Made by a program: the position numbers and the translations under genes. Below are positions 58,455 to 64,000 of a DNA stretch of 64,000 nucleotides, one piece after another; the first letter of the stretch is position 1; each line of letters starts with the position of its first letter. The notes under the pieces were generated by a model. The model made no database searches and had not been told where the DNA came from. It saw only the letters and a program-made list of their open reading frames with translations. This DNA comes from DASUPK01 sp963744105 (GTDB lineage Bacteria; Actinomycetota; Thermoleophilia; Solirubrobacterales; 70-9): positions 558,001-622,000 of the forward strand of contig CAVUSJ010000004.1 of assembly GCA_963744105.1 (NCBI GenBank), written 5' to 3'.

Positions 58455-59099
58455 TCAGTCGACCAGGCGGCGCGTGACCGCCCAGCGGCTGAGCTCGTGG
58501 CGGTTCGAGAGCTGCAGCTTGCGGAGCACCGAGCTGACGTGCGCCTCGACCGTCTTCACCGAGATGTGGAGCCGCAGCCCGATCTCCTTGTAGAGGTAGC
58601 CGCGGGCGATGTAGCGGAGCACCTCGCGCTCGCGGGCGGTGAGCTGGTCGAGCTCCGGGTCGACCTCCTCTGCCGGCAGGTCGCCGGCGAAGGCGTCCAG
58701 CACAAACCCTGCCAGCCTCGGCGAGAAGACCGCGTCCCCGTCCCGCACCCGCGCCACCGCGTCGGCGAGCTCGTCGCCAGTGATCGACTTGGTGACGTAG
58801 CCGCGGGCGCCGGCGCGAACGATGGCGATCACATCCTGCGGGTCGTCGGAGACCGAGAGCGCAAGGAAGCGCTGCTGCGGCCGCTGCTTGGCCACCTGCT
58901 CGATCACCTCGACTCCGCCGCCGCCCGGCATGTGAACGTCGAGGAGGACGACGTCAGGCTCGAGATCGACGATCGCCCGGATCGCGTCCTCGACCGAGTC
59001 AGCCTCGCCGAGCAGCTCGACGCCCTCTCCGAGCTCCGCCCTGACGCCGGCCCGGAAGAGCGCGTGGTCGTCGACGATGACGACCGACGGCGTGCTCAT
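58455..59099 (-). CDS. NarL/LuxR-type response regulator
   Basis: The 214-residue two-component regulator has receiver VVIVDDHALFRAGVRAEL (acid pair Asp-Asp near 9), phospho-acceptor DVVLLDVHMPGGGG near 55 and TKSITGDELADAVARV with the conserved Lys near 105. Its C-terminal helix-turn-helix is LTAREREVLRYIARGYLYKE-IGLRLHISVKTVEAHVSSVL at about 148-190. It overlaps the kinase gene by 4 bp and is its cognate partner. Targets may include the pspC operon itself. Confidence 0.92.
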   Translation of the reverse strand: MSTPSVVIVDDHALFRAGVRAELGEGVELLGEADSVEDAIRAIVDLEPDVVLLDVHMPGGGGVEVIEQVAKQRPQQRFLALSVSDDPQDVIAIVRAGARGYVTKSITGDELADAVARVRDGDAVFSPRLAGFVLDAFAGDLPAEEVDPELDQLTAREREVLRYIARGYLYKEIGLRLHISVKTVEAHVSSVLRKLQLSNRHELSRWAVTRRLVD

Positions 59100-60100
59100 C
59101 GACGCGCCGCCCTCATGGTCAGCTCGACCTCCGTGCCGTCGCCCGGATCGCTGCGGATCTCGGCCTTCCCGCCGTACCTCTCCATCCGCCCGATTATCGA
59201 CTCGCGGACGCCGCGGCGATCCGCCGGGATGGACTCGGGATCGAATCCGGGCCCGCGATCGTCGATGAAGACCCTCGCGTTCCCCTTCTCGATCTCGGCG
59301 TAGAGCCGAACGGGACCCCCGTCCGAAGCGAACTTTGCGGAGTTGGTGAGCGCCTCACGGCTCGCCGCGACCAGGGCCTCGAGCCGCTCGTCGAGCCCCG
59401 CGTCGCCGACGACCACCGCCTCGATCGGCGTCGCGTGCGAATCCTCGATGTCGGCGGCGGTCGCTCGAAGCGCGTCGGCGAGCCGCTCGTCCGGGCGGCT
59501 CGGCTCGGTGTCGGAGAGCCATTCGCGCAGCTCCCTCTCCTGGCGGCGCGCCAGCCTTCCGACCTGCTCGGGGTCGTCGGAGCGCTTCTGGATCAGCGCG
59601 AGGGTCTGGAGGACGGAGTCGTGTAGGTGCGCGGCCACGTCCGCCCGCTCATCCGCCCGGGCGCGCGCCACGCGCTCGGCCCCGAGGCGGTTGAAGGTCG
59701 CGCGCCAGAACGGGGCGGAGATCAGGATCAGGGCGACCGCGACGACCAGGGCAGCGAGGGCGACCCGCCCCGCGAACTCGATCACGCCGGTGAGCCAGAG
59801 GACGACCAGCCCGACGCCGAGGAGCCCTCCGACCGTGAGCCCCAGCTTCGAGGCCCGGGTGGTCTCCGGGCTCAGAGCGGGGGCAATCGGCAGCGTGTCC
59901 CGCTCGCCTGTTTCGGCCGCCGGGGACGGTGCCCGCGCCATGGCCCTCGCGATCAGGGCCAAAAGGACGCAGCCGCCGACGAGCGCAAAGGACTCGCCGG
60001 TCCCGAGGTCGAGCGTTCCGTTCGCGTGGAGGTACAGGAACGCGCCGAGGACCAGGACAGCCGTCCCGGTCCCCAGCGTGCTCAGGTCTGGTCTTCTCAC
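59096..60100 (-). CDS. Membrane histidine kinase, PspC-coupled
   Basis: This 334-residue HisKA_3 kinase has four predicted membrane helices in the first 140 residues. The phospho-acceptor helix is ADVAAHLHDSVLQTLALIQK (His near 167), and the ATPase boxes are SREALTNSAKFASDGGPVRL near 243, DDRGPGFDPESIPADRRGVR (G1) and YGGKAEIRSDPGDGTEVELT (G2). There is no separate sensor domain, so it probably reports membrane state through the PspC partner. ATGA overlaps join it to pspC and the regulator. Confidence 0.9.
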   Translation of the reverse strand: MRRPDLSTLGTGTAVLVLGAFLYLHANGTLDLGTGESFALVGGCVLLALIARAMARAPSPAAETGERDTLPIAPALSPETTRASKLGLTVGGLLGVGLVVLWLTGVIEFAGRVALAALVVAVALILISAPFWRATFNRLGAERVARARADERADVAAHLHDSVLQTLALIQKRSDDPEQVGRLARRQERELREWLSDTEPSRPDERLADALRATAADIEDSHATPIEAVVVGDAGLDERLEALVAASREALTNSAKFASDGGPVRLYAEIEKGNARVFIDDRGPGFDPESIPADRRGVRESIIGRMERYGGKAEIRSDPGDGTEVELTMRAARR

Positions 60101-61077
60101 CTACCGCATACCGTCCTCTGCGAGTCCAGCATCTCCTGGTGGTGGTCATAGTCGACGCCGCTGCCGTTCTCCGCCTGGTCCGGCGGCTGATCGGTGACGA
60201 TCATCTGCCCGAGCTGGATGTCGGCGCTGAGATCGAGCCGCGGAGCGTCGGTGGTGGGGGTCCCGAGCGACACGTCCGGATCGACCCCGTGAGAGACCTC
60301 GCCGGCCACGACCAACTCGCCCGCCTTGCCGGTCGCATGACCGACGACGCAGACGTTCTTCGGCACCGAGACGATCATCTGGCCGATCCCGAGATGGGAT
60401 GAGACCGGGATGGTCTTGCCCTTCTGCCAGGGGAGGTCCCTCAGATCGACGACCAGCTGGCCGGTGCCGAGCTCGTAGCCGTCGGCCGGCAGGTCGGCCG
60501 CGGTGTTCGGCGTGTAGGTCCGCTGGCCGATCGAGCCGTCGATGTCGATGTCGGCGGCCGCAATCGCACCGGCGGGGATGCCGAGCACCAGCGCGGTGGT
60601 CAGCAACAGCGGTGTGCTGCGCCGGCGCCACTCCGGGGCGAAGGCGAACGCGACCAGGGCGATGCCGAGCGCGATCACCACGGCGGCGACGATCACACCG
60701 TGGCCGGTCGCGGTGGTCCAGGCGCTGACCGCCGCCAGGAACGCGGCGACCGCCAGCCCGATTGCGACCAGAACGCAGACGACGAACACCTTGCCCAGCC
60801 GCGCCCAGACGCTCTCGGGAACGGGCTTGCCGGTCCCGTCGTCCTCGGGGAGGGCGACCGCCAGGACGAGATAGGCCAGCAGGCCGGCTCCGCCGAACAG
60901 GCTGATCACGACGAACGCGATCCGGACCAGGGTGGCGTTGAAGCCGATGTGCTCGGCGAGCCCGCCGGCGACACCCCAGAGGACCCGGTCGTCCTTCGAG
61001 CGCAGCAGCGCGCGGCGCGGGCCGACGGTCTCTTCTTCTTGCTTCTTCTTTCTTGGGTTTTTCGGTTGAGTTGCCAT
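60097..61077 (-). CDS. PspC-domain membrane protein with LiaF-like C-terminus
   Basis: The 326-residue protein has a basic start (KNPRKKKQEEE), PspC domain LLRSKDDRVLWGVAGGLAEH-IGFNATLVRIAFVVISLF at about 25-65, several further helices, and then an extracytoplasmic beta-rich domain (SSHLGIGQMIVSVPKNVCVV, LSADIQLGQMIVTDQPP) of the LiaF/DUF2154 kind. With the kinase and regulator it forms an envelope-stress three-gene operon like those of other actinobacteria (liaFSR-like). ATG 61077. Confidence 0.88.
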   Translation of the reverse strand: MATQPKNPRKKKQEEETVGPRRALLRSKDDRVLWGVAGGLAEHIGFNATLVRIAFVVISLFGGAGLLAYLVLAVALPEDDGTGKPVPESVWARLGKVFVVCVLVAIGLAVAAFLAAVSAWTTATGHGVIVAAVVIALGIALVAFAFAPEWRRRSTPLLLTTALVLGIPAGAIAAADIDIDGSIGQRTYTPNTAADLPADGYELGTGQLVVDLRDLPWQKGKTIPVSSHLGIGQMIVSVPKNVCVVGHATGKAGELVVAGEVSHGVDPDVSLGTPTTDAPRLDLSADIQLGQMIVTDQPPDQAENGSGVDYDHHQEMLDSQRTVCGR

Positions 61078-61162
61078 GACGGTGACGATGAAGCCCGGGG
61101 CCCTGATCGTCTATTGGGAATGGCCCCTAAGAGTCCCCTAACTGTCCCTGTAGCCTCGGCTC

Positions 61163-61324
61163 ATGGGCCCGAAGCGCATCGTCCCAAGCCACTTCCGCGC
61201 AGACGGCAAGCCGAAGACCGCCTACGAGAGCGAGTCGGTGGCGCGCCAGGAGGCTGAGCGCCTGGGCATGACCTACTACCGCTGCGACTTCTGCAACCGG
61301 TTTCACCTGGCGAGCAAGCCGTAG
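61163..61324 (+). CDS. 53-residue zinc-ribbon-like small protein
   Basis: The ATG at 61163 starts MGPKRIVPSHFRADGKPKTA, then SESVARQEAERLGMTYYRCD and FCNRFHLASKP. Cys-x2-Cys and a following His in CDFCNRFH suggest a small metal-binding knuckle, preceded by a helix. The sequence is codon-biased, but no strong Shine-Dalgarno is seen upstream. It lies between pspC and zwf2 and may act in DNA or RNA binding. Function unknown. Confidence 0.6.
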   Translation: MGPKRIVPSHFRADGKPKTAYESESVARQEAERLGMTYYRCDFCNRFHLASKP

Positions 61325-61424
61325 ACAGCCGCTCAACATCACCCGGAATGGATGATGTCAATCTGCGTTCCGGCGGAGAGGATCCACAGCCTCAGCCTGA
61401 ACGACTCGAGCAACGGACGTCCGA

Positions 61425-62813
61425 ATGAGCAAACCAGCCGATGTATTCGTCGCCTTTGGGATCTCCGGGGATCTCGCAAAGGTGATGACCTTCCACTCGC
61501 TCTATCGGCTGGAGGCACGCGGGCTCCTCAAGTGCCCGATCGTCGGCGTCGCCTTTGACGATTGGACGGATGAGGACCTTCGGAAGCACGCAACGAAGGC
61601 GATCAGGGCGGTGGAGAAGCGGGTCAACAAGAAGGTCCTCGACCGCCTGATGAGACGGATGTCCTACCTCCAGGGCGACTTCGCGGAGCCGGACACCTAC
61701 GAGCGGCTCGCCAAGAAGATCAAGCGGGCGAAGAGCCCCGTCTTCTACCTGGAGATTCCCCCGTCCCTCTTCGGGATGACGATCGGTGGCCTGCACGACG
61801 CCGGCCTGACGGAGAACGCGCGCGTCGTGGTGGAAAAGCCGTTCGGGCACGACCTGGAATCGGCGCGCGAGCTGGCGGACGAGATTCACCAGTACATCCG
61901 CGAGGACCAGCTCTACCGGATCGACCACTTCCTCGGCCTGATGGGGCTGGCGGAGATCCTCTTTCTCCGCTTCGCCAACGCGATCTTCGAGCCCGTCTGG
62001 AACCGCAACAGCATCGACTGCGTACAGATCACGATGGCCGAGGACTTCGGTGTCTCGGATCGTGGCAGCTTCTACGACCCGGTCGGCGCCGTCCGCGACG
62101 TCGTGGTCAACCACCTGATGCAGATCGTCGCGGCCTGCGCGATGGAGCAGCCCGCGGGCCGGGACGCACGATCGCTCAAGGACGCCATGTTCGCGGTCTT
62201 CTCGGCGATGCCGAAGGCCGATCCGAAGCAGTATGTGCGCGGGCAGTACGAGGGCTACCGGAAGATCAAGGGGGTCGCCAAGGACTCGAGCACCGAGACG
62301 TTCGCGGCGATGCGCCTCGAGATCGACAACTGGCGCTGGACCGGGGTGCCGTTCTTCATCCGGACGGGGAAGGAGCTTCCGGTCGAGCAGTGGGAGCTCA
62401 GGCTGATCTTCAAGGAGCCGCCGCGCCTCGGGTACGCGATGAGGGACAGGCAGATGCCCCCGTCGGACGAGCTGGTGGTGAGGCTCCACCCGACGACCGG
62501 CGTTCGGCTGCTCGTCGACGCCCTGCGCAGTGACTCCGCCGCTCCCGAGCAGATCAACCTCGACATGGAGTTCGCGGAACAGGGCGGGGAGGGGCCGACC
62601 CCCTACGAGGTGCTCCTGCACGCCGCGATGGTGGGCAACAGCACCCGCTTCACCCGCCAGGACAACATCGAGGAGACCTGGCGGATCTGCGGGCCACTGA
62701 TCGAGAAGCCGCCCAGGGTCCAGCCGTACAAGCGGGGCTCGTGGGGACCGAAGGCCGCCGACCGGCTGGTCAAGGAGTTCGGCGGCTGGCGCGACCCCTG
62801 GACCGGCTCGTGA
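61425..62813 (+). CDS. zwf2: Glucose-6-phosphate dehydrogenase paralogue with altered signature
   Basis: The 462-residue homologue of zwf has coenzyme loop FVAFGISGDLAKVMTFHSLY at residues 9-28, VVVEKPFGHDLESARELADE near 140, MAEDFGVSDRGSFYDPVGAV near 205 and WTGVPFFIRTGKELPVEQWE near 305. The signature reads RIDHFLGLMGLAEI: the catalytic-site His (near 168) remains, but the Lys that contacts the sugar phosphate in the usual LGKE is Leu, with the next residue Met. Substrate use may differ, for example non-phosphorylated or other sugars. Coupled by overlap to a GH15 gene. The symbol is descriptive. Confidence 0.85.
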   Translation: MSKPADVFVAFGISGDLAKVMTFHSLYRLEARGLLKCPIVGVAFDDWTDEDLRKHATKAIRAVEKRVNKKVLDRLMRRMSYLQGDFAEPDTYERLAKKIKRAKSPVFYLEIPPSLFGMTIGGLHDAGLTENARVVVEKPFGHDLESARELADEIHQYIREDQLYRIDHFLGLMGLAEILFLRFANAIFEPVWNRNSIDCVQITMAEDFGVSDRGSFYDPVGAVRDVVVNHLMQIVAACAMEQPAGRDARSLKDAMFAVFSAMPKADPKQYVRGQYEGYRKIKGVAKDSSTETFAAMRLEIDNWRWTGVPFFIRTGKELPVEQWELRLIFKEPPRLGYAMRDRQMPPSDELVVRLHPTTGVRLLVDALRSDSAAPEQINLDMEFAEQGGEGPTPYEVLLHAAMVGNSTRFTRQDNIEETWRICGPLIEKPPRVQPYKRGSWGPKAADRLVKEFGGWRDPWTGS

Positions 62814-64000
62814 CTCCGCCGAAGACGAAGGGGAAGAAGGAGAAGATGCCGCAGAGCGCGGCGATGCCGTCGCCGTTCCCGCCGATCGCCGACTACGCCT
62901 TCCTCTCCAACTGCCACACCGGCGCCCTGGTGGCGCCCGACGGCGCGATCGACTGGCTCTGCGTTCCGCGGTTCGACTCGCCCAGCATCTTTGGAACCCT
63001 GCTCGACCGCGAGGCCGGCTCCTTCCGCTTCGGACCCTTCGGGATCAACGTCCCGAGCGCTCGGATCTACGAGCCCGGCACGAACATCCTCAACACCACC
63101 TGGCACACGCAGACGGGCTGGGCCATGGTCCGCGACGCCCTGACCATCGGCCCCACTCAGCACAAGGATGAGGTCACCCCCCACACGCGGGCGCCCGCGG
63201 ATGAGGACGCCCACCACCTGCTCGTGAGAACGGTGCTCTGCATGGAGGGCTCGGTGGACATGGAGCTGCTCTGCGAGCCCGACTTCGACTACGGGCGGAC
63301 GCCGGCCGAATGGACCGTGCAGGGAGACCACACCGCCGACGCCAGCGGGGCCGGGGTCACCGTGAGGCTTCGCAGCAGCATCCCGCTGGGGGCCGAGGGT
63401 CAGGTGGCGCAGGCGCGGCACACGCTCCAGAAGGGGGAGCAGGCGTACTGCTCCCTGTCGTGGGCGGAGGAGCTCGCCTCGCCGGAGGACATGGATCACG
63501 CCAACGCGCGCATCAGCGAGACCGCCAACTACTGGCGCACCTGGGTCTCGAAGGCGCGGATGCCGGACCATCCTTTCCGCGAGGCGATCGCGCGCTCGGC
63601 GCTCGCGATCAAGGGGCTCACCTACATGCCCACCGGAGCGACGGTCGCCGCCCTGACGACCTCCCTGCCCGAGACCCCCGGTGGGGAGCGCAACTGGGAC
63701 TACCGCTTCACCTGGATCAGGGACTCGACCTTCACTCTCCAGGCCCTTCACTTCCTGAACCTTGACTGGGAGGCCAACGAGTTCATTCAGTTCATCGGCG
63801 AGCTCGAGCCGAACGACGACGGCGGCCTCCAGATCATGTACGGGATCGACGGCCGGCGGGACCTAACCGAGACGATGCGGGATGACCTCTCGGGATACGC
63901 GGGAGCGTCGCCCGTGCGGGTCGGAAACGGCGCCTTCGACCAGCGCCAGAACGACGTCTTCGGCGCCGCCCTCGACTCGATCCTGCTCCACAGCCACCGG
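62810..64000 (+). CDS. GH15-type glycosidase (glucoamylase/trehalase-like), partial
   Basis: The open frame runs past the window end, at least 397 residues. The N-terminal domain shows FPPIADYAFLSNCHTGALVA, GAIDWLCVPRFDSPSIFGTL, and the catalytic (alpha/alpha)6 barrel begins GGERNWDYRFTWIRDSTFTL near residue 293, a GH15 hallmark. Actinobacterial members include trehalases and glucoamylases, all releasing glucose. Start GTG 62810 overlaps the zwf2 stop; ATG 62846, behind GAAGGAGAAG, is an alternative. The catalytic acids lie beyond the edge and could not be checked. Confidence 0.85.
   Translation, partial: MTPPKTKGKKEKMPQSAAMPSPFPPIADYAFLSNCHTGALVAPDGAIDWLCVPRFDSPSIFGTLLDREAGSFRFGPFGINVPSARIYEPGTNILNTTWHTQTGWAMVRDALTIGPTQHKDEVTPHTRAPADEDAHHLLVRTVLCMEGSVDMELLCEPDFDYGRTPAEWTVQGDHTADASGAGVTVRLRSSIPLGAEGQVAQARHTLQKGEQAYCSLSWAEELASPEDMDHANARISETANYWRTWVSKARMPDHPFREAIARSALAIKGLTYMPTGATVAALTTSLPETPGGERNWDYRFTWIRDSTFTLQALHFLNLDWEANEFIQFIGELEPNDDGGLQIMYGIDGRRDLTETMRDDLSGYAGASPVRVGNGAFDQRQNDVFGAALDSILLHSHR

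Overview
The window looks like chromosomal DNA of a high-GC actinomycete, most probably of the class Thermoleophilia (Solirubrobacterales or a relative). This is inferred from gene content. There are many short SnoaL/NTF2-like proteins starting MSQENVE and ending EALEAAGLSE, secreted proteins with Lys/Cys-rich tails, a CSLREA beta-helix protein, and an unusual doubling of zwf. Codon use is strongly GC-rich, and GTG starts and leaderless genes are common. No taxonomic search was possible.

Region 1 (1-13545) is accessory. Four direct copies of the 3' half of a tRNA-Arg(ACG) gene (254-300, 5090-5136, 9687-9714, 13499-13545) cut it into three segments of about 4.8, 4.6 and 3.8 kb. None of the segments has a recognisable integrase. 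They carry an SQR-like flavoprotein, a universal-stress membrane protein, trehalose synthase TreT, a GT4 glycosyltransferase, SnoaL-like proteins, a DUF2252 protein, two secreted proteins, two tiny genes, and the 5' end of a secreted-protein gene cut off at one of the repeats. The two outermost copies share a further 114 bp.

Region 2 (13.6-31.3 kb) holds an MFS transporter, a cupin, metallo-beta-lactamase-fold proteins and a GAP-family membrane protein. A minus-strand operon joins a methyltransferase, ApbE, a CxxHxxC ferredoxin, a lipoprotein, two small membrane proteins and a ferric-reductase-like membrane protein. Beyond it lie a TetR/MBL divergon with an operator-like palindrome, a stand-alone 5'-3' exonuclease, a PAP2-type membrane enzyme, and a P450/SDR/carboxymuconolactone-decarboxylase/polyketide-cyclase group with a TetR regulator.

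Region 3 (31.4-47 kb) holds an RDD membrane protein and a TetR/cupin divergon. Next are zwf divergent from gnd-pgl, three DUF899 thioredoxin-like genes around an ArsR-AHSA1 pair, a DUF2182 membrane protein, a MerR/aldo-keto-reductase operon with a textbook 19-bp-spacer promoter, a DHA2 transporter and more SnoaL-like genes.

Region 4 (47-64 kb) is central carbon metabolism: rpiA divergent from tkt-tal, a large secreted beta-helix protein, pgi-decarboxylase-HAD, a class C serine hydrolase, a pspC-histidine kinase-response regulator operon, and a second zwf paralogue translationally coupled to a GH15 glycosidase that runs off the end. Together with TreT at 3.4 kb, these genes cover the whole oxidative and non-oxidative pentose phosphate pathway, with trehalose synthesis and possibly trehalose or glucan breakdown feeding glucose into it.

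Two cross-cutting signals stand out. First, SnoaL-like paralogues share a promoter module with a fixed 9-nt gap between the -10 hexamer and the ATG (leaderless mRNA) and are flanked by small hairpins that also occur alone. Second, tkt, pgi and one DUF899 gene are interrupted by single-base insertions, which may be sequence errors rather than biology.
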